Positions 1-7,699 of a DNA stretch of 64,000 nucleotides are shown here, piece by piece. The notes under the pieces are model-generated. The model was not told the DNA's origin, ran no database searches, and was given only the letters and a program-made list of their open reading frames with translations. Both the position numbers and the translations under genes were made by a program. Source of the stretch: VXMO01 sp965205915 (GTDB lineage: Bacteria; Chloroflexota; Dehalococcoidia; UBA6926); contig OZ242191.1 of assembly GCA_965205915.1 (NCBI GenBank), positions 2,046,001 to 2,110,000 of the forward strand, written 5' to 3'. Position 1 is the stretch's first letter, and every line of letters begins with the position of its first letter.

Positions 1-60
1 TGCCGCGTCCGCCCCCTGAACCACCACTTCTTCCAGGCATGATCTTGTCCTTTCTCTGCC

Positions 61-1305
61 TTATCCGGCAGCGCCGCCTTCCTGCTCCTCTTCCTCAAAC
101 TGCCTCCGCACCTCTCCGGACCCAACGAACTGGGAGAGCAGCCGATAGTTACGCTGCTCATACCGCACACGACCGGCGATAACCGCAGGATGAACCTCAT
201 ACTTCTGCGCGAGTTCCATCACCTCCATCGGCGAAAGAACTTCGTGGAACAGGGACATTTCCCAGTCGTCGCTCGGGGGAACAAGGGCGTCCTCCGCCCA
301 CGTGTCAGCCTCGATCTCAACGTCCTCGACCGCCGGGGTCTCCCTCCTGGGCCCGCGCAGGCTGAGGTCGTCATAGAACACCGTGGATTCGTCGCCATCC
401 AGGTGGCGTCCCAGGTGGGCCAACTCATGCAGCAGCGTGAACCAGAAATTGTCGATACGGTCATATCGCAGGGTCAGGCCAATCACTGGCCGATCGCCAT
501 CCACCCACATAGCCGCGCCGTCCAGATACGTCCGAGGCAAGTGAGGCACAATCTGCAGAGCGACGCCAAGTCCTGCGAGGACATCTCGAGCCAGACGCGG
601 GCCATCACCGAACCGGCTCACCGTTGCAACCTCGCGCAGGAATTCGGGAGTCACAGTGTCTGCGCGGTACTCGGCCGATGGTAGCGCCTCATTTGCCTGA
701 GCCATCACCTGCCAGCACCACGCCGTGAGTGCGTAGCGATCCGCCTTTGCATTGACCCGGGTAAGGTCGTTCTTACGGAAAAGAGCAGTTGCTGCCGCCT
801 GTTGCCCGCCGGCGCGATCCATCAGGGCGCGGACGATTTCCTCCGCACGATCTCTGAGATTGCGTGTGTTCCGCATTCCGACCCACTCGGCAATCGCCTT
901 TAACGGAAACCGTTTCCAGTCTAGATCCAATTCCTCATTGTCAAACGAGACTGACGGGTCCTGTAAGAGAACCTCTGCAGGGATGCCGAGGTGCTTGTGG
1001 AGCGCCCGCGCTATCGCCATGGTGATGTCCCGCTTGCCGGACAGCACCTCAGAGACTTTCGATGCGCTGCCAATAAAGGGAATAAGGTCGCGCAGCGTCA
1101 GACCGCGCTGATCCATCATGAACTCAATGGCGGCTATAGGCGTTGGGGCAGGAATGGGGTGGTGGATATCCTCATACCGCTCGACAAGGTCAAGGAGAAT
1201 CGCCAACTCGTTATCCTCTGGCGTTCCCTCCTCAGCATCGAAAATCTCCTCGATGCGAGCCAGAGCCTCATCCAAATCATTATCGTTTCGAATTGGCCTC
1301 AGCAT
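61..1305 (-). CDS. HigA-like antitoxin fused to ImmA/IrrE metallopeptidase
   Basis: The 414-residue protein has two parts. Residues about 58-113 form a HigA/XRE-type helix-turn-helix preceded by the acidic N-terminal segment typical of HigA antitoxins. The C-terminal half is an ImmA/IrrE zinc peptidase with HELAH at residues 293-297. It starts 1 nt after the stop of the HigB-type toxin gene, so the two are co-transcribed with the toxin first. By family knowledge the HTH part should bind the toxin and the operator. The peptidase part is inferred to cleave a regulator, as ImmA does with ImmR, but its target cannot be seen. The length is much above the roughly 100 residues of a plain HigA because of the fusion. 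Confidence 0.85.
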   Translation of the reverse strand: MLRPIRNDNDLDEALARIEEIFDAEEGTPEDNELAILLDLVERYEDIHHPIPAPTPIAAIEFMMDQRGLTLRDLIPFIGSASKVSEVLSGKRDITMAIARALHKHLGIPAEVLLQDPSVSFDNEELDLDWKRFPLKAIAEWVGMRNTRNLRDRAEEIVRALMDRAGGQQAAATALFRKNDLTRVNAKADRYALTAWCWQVMAQANEALPSAEYRADTVTPEFLREVATVSRFGDGPRLARDVLAGLGVALQIVPHLPRTYLDGAAMWVDGDRPVIGLTLRYDRIDNFWFTLLHELAHLGRHLDGDESTVFYDDLSLRGPRRETPAVEDVEIEADTWAEDALVPPSDDWEMSLFHEVLSPMEVMELAQKYEVHPAVIAGRVRYEQRNYRLLSQFVGSGEVRRQFEEEEQEGGAAG

Positions 1306-1306
1306 T

Positions 1307-1606
1307 CTATAGCCCCACTATCTCCGCATTAATCTTGCTGTATTCGCTGTGCGTCCCGATCCACTTCACATATACGACGCGATAACGGTACTTGACCCAC
1401 ACGATCAGGCGGAGCCTGTTACCCATCATTCTGAAGACCAACCTGTCTCCACGAACTACACTAACCCGTGGATACTCTTCGACCACCTTGGCCGGTGTAT
1501 CCCAGTCTGCACTCTCGATCTGTTGAAACCAGGCCTCCAGCGCTTGCCGTGCCTCGGGATGCTTTTCCCAATAGTTGCGGAGAGCTGTTTTGGAAATGAC
1601 CCGCAC
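1307..1606 (-). CDS. HigB-family mRNA interferase toxin
   Basis: This 99-residue protein reads through as a HigB_toxin family member. It begins with the MRVISKTALR segment, has a WDTPAKVVEEYP central motif and ends in a basic strand (RLIVWVKYRYRVVYVKWIGTH region) of the RelE fold. Such toxins cleave mRNA on the ribosome. The start is a GTG at 1604-1606 with an AGGGGA ribosome site 7 nt upstream. It is first in a toxin-antitoxin operon with the HigA-peptidase fusion downstream, the usual order for HigBA modules. A strong promoter with an overlapping inverted repeat lies just upstream. Confidence 0.85.
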   Translation of the reverse strand: MRVISKTALRNYWEKHPEARQALEAWFQQIESADWDTPAKVVEEYPRVSVVRGDRLVFRMMGNRLRLIVWVKYRYRVVYVKWIGTHSEYSKINAEIVGL

Positions 1607-1631
1607 CGTACGTTCCCCTACCTCTCATAAT

Positions 1632-1666
1632 GGAACCATTCTACATAGTTCCCAAAACAACGTCAA
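1632..1666 (-). promoter_or_regulatory. higBA promoter and operator
   Basis: On the minus strand a -35 TTGACG (1661-1666) and a -10 TAGAAT (1638-1643) are separated by exactly 17 nt. An inverted repeat GGAAC...GTTCC (1632-1636 and 1648-1652) straddles the -10. This is where a HigA-type HTH would bind to autoregulate the operon; the binding itself is inferred. Confidence 0.7.
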
Positions 1667-1888
1667 TAACAAAGAGGCACTATGGGACAAAAGCGGAGTA
1701 CAGAGACCAAAAGAGTCTCAGACGGAGAGAATGAGCGGCAGCCTGTACGAGGCGAATACACACCGGTCGACAAGCAGGGACTTCAACGACCTTGCAGGCC
1801 ATATACTCAGGACAGAAAGCTCCGGTTGCCCCCACGACCGAATCGAACCGGACGCCGGTGCTCAAACTACTCCGGAGGTACACCTGAC

Positions 1889-2662
1889 TTGCCTATTAAT
1901 CGCCCCGATGGTCGCAGCGCCGACGACCTGCGTCCCGTCACCATCACGCCGGGTTACCTGGATCATGCAGAGGGATCCGCCCTCATCGTTCAAGGCAGCA
2001 CCAGAGTGCTCTGCGCTGCCTCTATCGAAGATCGGATACCCGGCTGGCTACGTGGCCAGCAAAGAGGGTGGGTGACGGCCGAGTACGCGATGCTCCCTCG
2101 CGCAACTCACACCAGAACTGCTCGTGCCCGCGCGCAGGGCAGGGACGTGGGCCGATCCCAGGAGATACAGCGGCTGATAGGCCGCTCACTCCGGGCCGTT
2201 ACTGATCTGGGCGCGCTCGGCGAGCGGAGCATTACCGTGGACTGCGATGTCATCCAGGCCGATGGTGGCACACGAACAGCGGCCATAACGGGCGCGTACG
2301 TAGCCTTGTACCAGGCTCTCCTGTGGACACAGAAAGAAGCCGCAAAGGCAGGCCAACCGGATCCGTTCGATACATTCCCCCTCACGGAAGCAGTAGCAGC
2401 AGTCTCCGTCGGCATCCTGACAGACAAAGAACAAAGCGAACTCTTACTCGACCTCTGCTACGAGGAAGACTCAGAAGCAGGCGCCGATTTCAACATCGTG
2501 GCGACAGCATCAGGCCGGCTCGTTGAAGTGCAGGGCACAGCCGAAGGCTCAACCTACACCCGCGCCCAACTCGACGCCGTCCTGGACCTGGCCAACCGCG
2601 GCATCGCCGATCTCCTGACCGCACAACAATCCGCCATCGCAACCCTGAGCAATGCTAACTAG
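1889..2662 (+). CDS. rph: ribonuclease PH
   Basis: RNase PH is a phosphorolytic 3'-5' exoribonuclease that trims tRNA 3' ends. The sequence carries the family hallmarks: RPDGR near the N-terminus, GSTRVLCAAS, the DCDVIQADGGTRTAAITG signature and a C-terminal AEGSTYTRAQLD segment. The reading frame is open upstream to an ATG at 1682, but the extra 69 residues look non-coding. I place the start at TTG 1889, 10 nt after a GGAGG site (1874-1878), giving 257 residues, near the usual 240-260. The 3' end overlaps the start of the next gene by 11 nt, suggesting translational coupling to the NYN protein. Confidence 0.92.
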   Translation: MPINRPDGRSADDLRPVTITPGYLDHAEGSALIVQGSTRVLCAASIEDRIPGWLRGQQRGWVTAEYAMLPRATHTRTARARAQGRDVGRSQEIQRLIGRSLRAVTDLGALGERSITVDCDVIQADGGTRTAAITGAYVALYQALLWTQKEAAKAGQPDPFDTFPLTEAVAAVSVGILTDKEQSELLLDLCYEEDSEAGADFNIVATASGRLVEVQGTAEGSTYTRAQLDAVLDLANRGIADLLTAQQSAIATLSNAN

Positions 2663-3281
2663 CGTCTACATTGACGGTTTCAACCTCTACTACGGGGCTC
2701 TAAAGCGTACGCGATTCAAATGGCTCGACCTTAGGCGCATGGTCGAGCAAGTCTTCCCCAATGACGATATAGGCGAGATTCACTACTTCACGGCTCTAGT
2801 TCACCCAAGACCGAGCAATCGACAAGCCCCGGTGCGTCAGCGAATCTATTGGCGAGCACTTCAGACAATCCCGGGCCTGACAGTTCACCAAGGCTTCATA
2901 AGGACTCATACCGTGAGGCGCGAGCTAGCCATGCCGATTGCAGGAGTGCCGGACTCTGTTACCGTTGTTGAGCCACGCGAGAAGATGACTGACGTTGCGC
3001 TCGCCTCTCAGCTCATAGTGGACGCAAGTAATCGCAAATTCGAACAGGCTGTCCTTGTAACCAACGATGCCGATTTCGTTCCGGCCATCCGCTGCGTTCG
3101 GAACGACTTTGAACTGGATGTAGCCATCCTTAATCCTGCCCAAAAGGGACGGACGCAAGGAGACCTTGAAGCTGCGGCAAAGTACGTCAAAAGGCTTCGG
3201 CGCCGACACATCGCCGCTAGCATGCTCCCGGAGACGGTGACTGACGCGAAAGGGGTGTTTAGAAAACCATCCACTTGGTAG
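2652..3281 (+). CDS. NYN (PIN-like) domain protein, copy 1
   Basis: This 209-residue protein has a NYN/LabA-type PIN-like nuclease domain. The acidic metal-binding residues are visible in YIDGFNLYYG (Asp8), the TDVALA segment (Asp114) and VTNDADFVPAI (Asp139, Asp141). NYN domains are single-stranded RNA nucleases by family knowledge. Its ATG lies inside the last codons of rph, so both may be one RNA-processing operon. The C-terminal KPSTW is shared with a second paralogue at 5.5 kb (KPLSW). The gene is followed directly by two tandem small structured RNA elements. Confidence 0.85.
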   Translation: MLTSVYIDGFNLYYGALKRTRFKWLDLRRMVEQVFPNDDIGEIHYFTALVHPRPSNRQAPVRQRIYWRALQTIPGLTVHQGFIRTHTVRRELAMPIAGVPDSVTVVEPREKMTDVALASQLIVDASNRKFEQAVLVTNDADFVPAIRCVRNDFELDVAILNPAQKGRTQGDLEAAAKYVKRLRRRHIAASMLPETVTDAKGVFRKPSTW

Positions 3282-3337
3282 GAATCATGATGGCCAGAAT
3301 CATTGACAACAATTGTGGCGAGCCATACGCTTATAGT

Positions 3338-3395
3338 AACTTCCCTGGAAGCTTCGGCGACCAGGTGGGGCCGCGCAAGCGGCCCCTGTTTTTTT
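3338..3395 (+). ncRNA. putative small RNA A1 (two hairpins, intrinsic terminator)
   Basis: Hairpin 1 pairs CCTGG (3344-3348) with CCAGG (3361-3365) and is capped by GC-UUCG-GC, the stable cUUCGg tetraloop. Hairpin 2 pairs GGGGCCGC with GCGGCCCC (3367-3386) around a GCAA GNRA loop and is followed by seven T (3389-3395), so it is a good Rho-independent terminator. A TATAGT box at 3332-3337 could be the -10, but no well-spaced -35 is visible. It could be merely the terminator of the NYN gene. The covarying second copy argues for a conserved RNA. Confidence 0.55.
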
Positions 3396-3483
3396 GCCCG
3401 TCTACATGCGTGACCGCTGCCCAACCTTCACGGCCCCCCCCACGCGATACAATAAGACGCGGCGTGCGTGGTAATATTGAATA

Positions 3484-3542
3484 CAACTTCCCCTGTCGCT
3501 TCGGTGCCAGGGTCGGGGCCGTGAAAGCGGCCCCTGTTTTTT
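3484..3542 (+). ncRNA. putative small RNA A2 (paralogue of A1)
   Basis: The layout matches A1. Hairpin 1 pairs CCCTG (3491-3495) with CAGGG (3508-3512), capped by GC-UUCG-GU. Hairpin 2 pairs GGGGCCGT with GCGGCCCC (3515-3534) around a GAAA GNRA loop, followed by T6. Stem bases differ from A1 in a compensatory way while the loops keep their class. TACAAT at 3448-3453 upstream may be a -10. Confidence 0.55.
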
Positions 3543-3608
3543 GCCCGTCTACATGCGTGACCGCTGCCCAACCTTCACGGACCCGCCACGCGATACAATG
3601 CAGTGGCC

Positions 3609-4406
3609 ATGACTCAAGCGATTATCCCTGACGGAGAAAAGCCCCTCTCTGGCCGAATCGCGCTAATAACCGGCGGCTCCCGTGGCATCGGCCGAGCAAT
3701 CACCCTTGAACTAGCCCGCCTCGGCGCGGATGTCGCCATCAACTTCTTTCGGAATCCGGGTCCCGCCCGGGAATTGGCCGATGCCGTCAAACAACAATTT
3801 GGTGTGCGCGCTGAGCCGTTCAGGGCCCACATCGGCGAAGCGGATCAAGTCCAGAGCCTGATAATGGACGTCACGGATGCCTTTGGTGGCCTCGACATCC
3901 TCATCAACAACGCCGCCTCCGGTGTGCAACGCACGGTGATGGACCTGGAAGCCAACCACTGGAACTGGACCCTGGACATCAATGCGCGCGGCCCCTGGCT
4001 TGCTGCCAAATATGCCGTCCCCCATATGCTGTCCCGAGGCGGCGGCAGCATCGTCAATATCTCGAGCGTTGGAGCAAGCCGGGTCATGGACAACTACATG
4101 TCAGTCGGTGTGTCCAAGGCCGCGCTTGAATCACTGACCCGTTATCTTGCCGTTGAACTTGCGCCACAGGGCATTCGTGTCAACGCCGTGTCCGGTGGCT
4201 TGGTCAAGACCGAAGCGCTCGACCATTTCGAAGACCGCGAGAATATGATTGAGCAAGCCACCCAGGACACGCCGGCCGGCCGCATGGTCACGCCGGAGGA
4301 CATCGCCCGCGCCGTCGCATTCCTCTGCCTGCCGGAATCGCAGATGATCATCGGCCAGACAATCGTTGTCGATGGCGGCATGACCCTCTCATGGCGCACG
4401 ACGTGA
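3609..4406 (+). CDS. fabL: FabL-type enoyl-[acyl-carrier-protein] reductase
   Basis: This SDR-fold oxidoreductase of 265 residues has the nucleotide motif TGGSRGIG and the structural NNA motif. Its active site is spaced Y-x6-K (YMSVGVSK) rather than the usual Y-x3-K. That spacing, together with the VNAVSGGLVKTEALDHF and TPAGRMV segments, is characteristic of FabL, the NADPH-dependent enoyl-ACP reductase of type II fatty acid synthesis. ATG 3609 is preferred over an in-frame GTG at 3603. The 3' end overlaps the following TPR gene by 16 nt. A less specific SDR role cannot be excluded, but the Y-x6-K geometry makes a fatty-acid enoyl reductase most likely. Confidence 0.82.
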   Translation: MTQAIIPDGEKPLSGRIALITGGSRGIGRAITLELARLGADVAINFFRNPGPARELADAVKQQFGVRAEPFRAHIGEADQVQSLIMDVTDAFGGLDILINNAASGVQRTVMDLEANHWNWTLDINARGPWLAAKYAVPHMLSRGGGSIVNISSVGASRVMDNYMSVGVSKAALESLTRYLAVELAPQGIRVNAVSGGLVKTEALDHFEDRENMIEQATQDTPAGRMVTPEDIARAVAFLCLPESQMIIGQTIVVDGGMTLSWRTT

Positions 4407-5239
4407 CGCAAGGGCAGGGCGAAAACCCGTCCACCGACGAACTGCGCGCAATGGCGCAGTCGGCACGTGAGCAGGATCAGCCACTCACCGCATGGGAACA
4501 CCTGCAGAAAGCGCTTGATATTGACCGCCGCGACCACGGCGAGACGCATCCAAACGTCATCCTGGATCTGAACAACCTCGCCACCGTGTTTCAGGAACTA
4601 GGCGACATGGGTGGCGCGCGGCAGCACTACGAGCAAGCTCTCGATAAGGCACGCCAACACTACGGCGATGACGACGAGAACGTCGCCATCATCCACAACA
4701 ACCTGGGTGGCGTTTTACAGGAGCTCGGCAACTTCGACGTTGCCAAGCAACACCTTGAGACGGCGCTGAGCCTCTTGGAGGCTGCCAAGGGCCCGGACGA
4801 CGTGATCGTCGCGTCAATCATCAACAACCTGGGCGGACTCGCCCACGAATCCGCCGACCTGCAGGGCGCAAGAGCCTACTACGAACGAGCCCTTGAGATC
4901 GATGAGCGAATGCGCGGCCCAAATGATCCTCTTGTCGCAGCGGAGGTGAATAACATCGCCGGAGTGATGCGCGATCTCGGTGACATGGAGGGCGCAAAGG
5001 CCGGTTATCAAAGGGCCCTGGAGATCGATGAAGCCTTCTATGGAGCGGACAGCCCGCTGGTCGCCATCCGCGCCAACAACCTTGCCGGAATACTGCAATA
5101 CATGGGCGATCTGGAGGGAGCGCGAGAACTCTTTGAACAGGCAAGTCGCGTCCTGAACGAAACCCGAGGCGAGGCCCACCCCGCCACCCAACTAGTCCAA
5201 AACAACCTGGACTCCATGCCCCCGGAGCCTTCCCAGTGA
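4391..5239 (+). CDS. tetratricopeptide repeat protein (kinesin-light-chain type)
   Basis: The 282 residues consist almost entirely of about six tandem 42-residue TPR units. Each has the pattern NNLAxxxxELGDxxGARxHYEQAL, and the linkers contain H/D-P, typical of kinesin-light-chain-like bacterial TPR proteins. There is no signal peptide or membrane segment, so it is probably a cytoplasmic protein-binding scaffold. The ATG lies 16 nt inside the fabL-like gene, implying translational coupling. No partner can be named from sequence. Confidence 0.85.
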   Translation: MAHDVTQGQGENPSTDELRAMAQSAREQDQPLTAWEHLQKALDIDRRDHGETHPNVILDLNNLATVFQELGDMGGARQHYEQALDKARQHYGDDDENVAIIHNNLGGVLQELGNFDVAKQHLETALSLLEAAKGPDDVIVASIINNLGGLAHESADLQGARAYYERALEIDERMRGPNDPLVAAEVNNIAGVMRDLGDMEGAKAGYQRALEIDEAFYGADSPLVAIRANNLAGILQYMGDLEGARELFEQASRVLNETRGEAHPATQLVQNNLDSMPPEPSQ

Positions 5240-5247
5240 CCGACCTA

Positions 5248-5276
5248 TTGACGACCCACATCGCACCGTGAATAAT
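5248..5276 (+). promoter_or_regulatory. promoter of small RNA B1
   Basis: TTGACG (5248-5253), a 17 nt spacer and AATAAT (5271-5276) make a near-consensus sigma-70-type promoter. Transcription would start near 5283, just before the structured element. Confidence 0.65.
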
Positions 5277-5282
5277 GAATGT

Positions 5283-5346
5283 CTAACCACCCATGTCGTT
5301 TCGATGGCATGGCGAGGCCGCCTCCGGGCGGTCTCGGTACGTTAAG
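5283..5346 (+). ncRNA. putative small RNA B1
   Basis: This is a 56 nt structured element (5291-5346). Hairpin 1 is closed by CCATG/CATGG around a core TCG-TTT-CGA-TGG. Hairpin 2 pairs GAGGCCGCC with GGCGGTCTC, and the element ends GGTACGTTAAG. A second copy lies at 5436-5491 and a diverged third on the minus strand at 36.6 kb, each with its own promoter. There is no T-run after hairpin 2, so the 3' end is uncertain. Confidence 0.6.
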
Positions 5347-5393
5347 GGCCTGCCGCCGTGCTCGGTGCCCCCTTGATTCTTGGCTAACAACAC

Positions 5394-5422
5394 TTGACAC
5401 GAGGTTGCGTGATTAGCATCAT
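5394..5422 (+). promoter_or_regulatory. promoter of small RNA B2 / NYN gene 2
   Basis: A perfect TTGACA (5394-5399) is followed after 17 nt by CATCAT (5417-5422, 4 of 6 matches). The geometry relative to the element downstream is nearly the same as for B1 (42 versus 43 nt from -35 to element). Confidence 0.55.
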
Positions 5423-5429
5423 GGGCTGT

Positions 5430-5491
5430 AGCCATCCATGTCGTTTCGATGGCATGGCGAGACCGCCTAAGGGCGGTCTCGGTACGTTAAG
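5430..5491 (+). ncRNA. putative small RNA B2, in the leader of NYN gene 2
   Basis: This second copy of the B element (5436-5491) is identical to B1 except for three bases in hairpin 2. There GAGACCGCC pairs with GGCGGTCTC, replacing a G-U pair of B1 by A-U. It ends 23 nt before the ATG of the NYN gene. It could therefore be either a separate small RNA or a structured 5' leader that controls that gene. Confidence 0.6.
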
Positions 5492-5514
5492 ACCAAAACT
5501 GTTTGCCGACCTCT

Positions 5515-6165
5515 ATGTCAATCGAGCCGCTACTAACCGATGTCTTCATTGACGGGCTGAACTTCTACAACGGCGCCGTCAAAGACTCACCGTATAAGTG
5601 GCTCGACTTTCGAAAGCTGGCTGAGAATGTCCTGTCGGAGCATACGATAGGGCGCATTCATTACTTCACGGCAATCGTTCAAGAACGCTCACCTGATGTG
5701 AGCCAACCTGCGCGACAATATGCCTATCTACGTGCACTCAGTACGATTAGCGATCTCGATGTCCACCTGGGTGTGTTTCGCACTCAAGAGGTCTGGCGAC
5801 CACTTTCATCAAGTGGTCCGGACTATGAGGAAAAGGTTCGTGTGCACAATGTGGAGGAAAAGCAGACCGACGTAAACTTGGCCACATATCTCACCGCCGG
5901 TTCTCTCAACGGAGACTTTCAACAAGCAGCGCTGATTTCCAATGATGCTGACTTTGTGGGTGTGCTCAAGTACCTGCGTGACATTGTGGGCATTCCGACT
6001 GTCGTACTGAATCCAAACGTCGTCCGGAAACGAAAAATCAATCGTGAGCTCGAGGCAGCCGCTAACTACGTACGAAATATTCAGGAGTTCCACCTCGCGC
6101 AGAGCCAGCTGGTGGATGAGCTACATGATGCTGCGGGCGTCATAACGAAGCCGTTATCGTGGTGA
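5515..6165 (+). CDS. NYN (PIN-like) domain protein, copy 2
   Basis: The 216-residue paralogue of the NYN protein at 2652-3281 keeps the acidic active-site pattern: DVFIDGLNFYNG, TDVNLA and ISNDADFVGV. It also keeps the C-terminal KPLSW. It is expected to be a small metal-dependent RNase. ATG 5515 is chosen; an in-frame TTG at 5503 is possible, and neither has a clear ribosome site, so initiation may be weak or leader-controlled. Immediately upstream are two tandem copies of structured RNA element B. The base composition is lower in GC than the flanking genes, consistent with an accessory origin. Confidence 0.82.
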   Translation: MSIEPLLTDVFIDGLNFYNGAVKDSPYKWLDFRKLAENVLSEHTIGRIHYFTAIVQERSPDVSQPARQYAYLRALSTISDLDVHLGVFRTQEVWRPLSSSGPDYEEKVRVHNVEEKQTDVNLATYLTAGSLNGDFQQAALISNDADFVGVLKYLRDIVGIPTVVLNPNVVRKRKINRELEAAANYVRNIQEFHLAQSQLVDELHDAAGVITKPLSW

Positions 6166-6276
6166 GAGGCGCCTGCTAGACAAGACCGGTCAGCCCCGCC
6201 CGCTATAATGACCACCAGCAATAGCAGAGGCGCGTCGTAGCCGAATGGCAAGGGCGTGTCCAAAGGCGGGAGCGGA

Positions 6277-7683
6277 ATGGCAAGGCAAACCAAAAAGCCG
6301 TCCCCCGCGGCCAGGCCCGACATGTTCGAGCAGCAGCGGGAAGAACGCCTCGCCCGTGAGGCGCCCCTCGCCGCCCGCATGAGGCCCACAACACTCGATG
6401 AGTTCGTTGGCCAACAGCACATCGTTGGCGGAGGCCACGTCCTCCGACGCTCCATAGAGGCCGATCAGGTTCCCTCCATCGTCCTGTGGGGACCGCCCGG
6501 CACCGGCAAAACCACACTCGCCCGGATCATCGCGCACATGACCCAATCCCACTTTGAGCCGGTCAGCGCGGTGGAATCCGGCGTCGCGGACCTGCGTCGC
6601 GTCCTTGCAGAGGCCCGCCAACGTCGCGGCCTCTCAGGCCAGCGCACCATCCTGTTCATCGATGAAATTCACCGATTCAACAAAGCGCAGCAGGACGTCG
6701 TTCTGCCACATGTTGAGGATGGCTCCATCACCCTCATTGGCGCGACCACTGAGAATCCCGCCTTTGAAATCGTTGCCCCGCTCCTCTCCCGCTCCCGCGT
6801 CTACACCCTTAATGCGCTGACCGACGACGAGATTCGAGAGCTTGTCGATCGGGCGCTGACCGACGCGGAGCAAGGGCTTGGCGATCTGAATGCTCGCCTG
6901 GAAGACGACGCGGAAACGGCGCTTGTCACGATGTCGGGCGGGGATGCCCGTGCCGCGTTGACCGCTCTTGAGGTCGCGGTCAGCGCCACCGCGCCGCAAC
7001 CGGACGGCAGCCGCGTCGTAGATCTTCCAACCATCGAAGATGCAATGCAGCACCGCGCCGTGCGTTACGACAAGGGCGGCGAGGAGCACTACAACGTCGT
7101 ATCAGCGTTCATCAAGTCGATGCGTGCATCCGACCCCGACGCCGCGCTCTACTGGATGGCGCGGATGCTGGAGGGTGGGGAAGACCCCATGTTTATCGTG
7201 CGTCGAATGGCGATATTCGCCGCCGAGGACATCGGACTCGCGGATCCATTGGCGCTAACCGTCGCAATGTCGTGCCAGCAAGCCGTCCACTTTGTCGGCA
7301 TGCCGGAGGGCTACCTGCCGATGGCGGAAGCGTGCCTGTATCTAGCCTCCGCGCCAAAGAGCAACTCGGCCTATCGGGCCTATCTCGCCGCGCAGCAGGA
7401 CGTCCGCAACACCGGCGCGCTGCCCGTGCCGCTGCACCTACGTAACGCGCCGCACCCCCTGATGAGCCGCATGGGCTACGCCAACGGCTACAAGTACCCG
7501 CACGACTACCCCGGCCACATCGTCGACCAACAGATGCGCCCCGACCCCGTGCAAACCCACCGCTACTACGATCCCACCGAACACGGCCAAGAAGCCGAAA
7601 TCAAAACCCGCATCACAAACTACGAAAAACGCCGCCAGGCAGACGCTAAAGATAATGAGGGCGCCGATTCAGCAGACGCGTAG
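6277..7683 (+). CDS. rarA: replication-associated recombination protein A (RarA/MgsA)
   Basis: This AAA+ clamp-loader-like ATPase acts at stalled replication forks. About 468 residues show Walker A GPPGTGKTT, Walker B FIDEIHRFNKAQQD, sensor 1 GATTENPAFE and the C-terminal MgsA oligomerisation part with the FVGMPEG and APKSNSAY segments. The start is ATG 6277 after GGGAG (6268-6272); an upstream GTG at 6256 would add seven residues. A TATAAT box lies at 6204-6209 but lacks a convincing -35. The 3' side runs into a long repeat tract. Confidence 0.95.
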   Translation: MARQTKKPSPAARPDMFEQQREERLAREAPLAARMRPTTLDEFVGQQHIVGGGHVLRRSIEADQVPSIVLWGPPGTGKTTLARIIAHMTQSHFEPVSAVESGVADLRRVLAEARQRRGLSGQRTILFIDEIHRFNKAQQDVVLPHVEDGSITLIGATTENPAFEIVAPLLSRSRVYTLNALTDDEIRELVDRALTDAEQGLGDLNARLEDDAETALVTMSGGDARAALTALEVAVSATAPQPDGSRVVDLPTIEDAMQHRAVRYDKGGEEHYNVVSAFIKSMRASDPDAALYWMARMLEGGEDPMFIVRRMAIFAAEDIGLADPLALTVAMSCQQAVHFVGMPEGYLPMAEACLYLASAPKSNSAYRAYLAAQQDVRNTGALPVPLHLRNAPHPLMSRMGYANGYKYPHDYPGHIVDQQMRPDPVQTHRYYDPTEHGQEAEIKTRITNYEKRRQADAKDNEGADSADA

Positions 7684-7699
7684 CGCCCCCCCCACCGTC

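Larger units (their letters stand above)
3338..3599. repeat. tandem duplication of a terminator-promoter cassette
   Basis: Two direct copies of about 117 bp (3338-3453 and 3485-3599) each run from an ACTTCCC segment through the two hairpins to a nearly identical tail ending in CACGCGATACAAT. The tail of copy 2 ends 9 nt before the ATG of the enoyl reductase. Its TACAAT (3594-3599) may therefore act as that gene's -10, although the -35 is weak. Confidence 0.8.

Noticed and set aside
190..684. 164-residue ORF on the plus strand opposite the peptidase gene
   Set aside because: It is a shadow frame of the clearly recognisable HigA-ImmA fusion on the minus strand.
1835..1860. tRNA gene on the minus strand
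   Set aside because: A GGTTCGATTC T-loop-like string is present, but the flanking bases do not form a T-stem and no acceptor, D or anticodon stems can be built.
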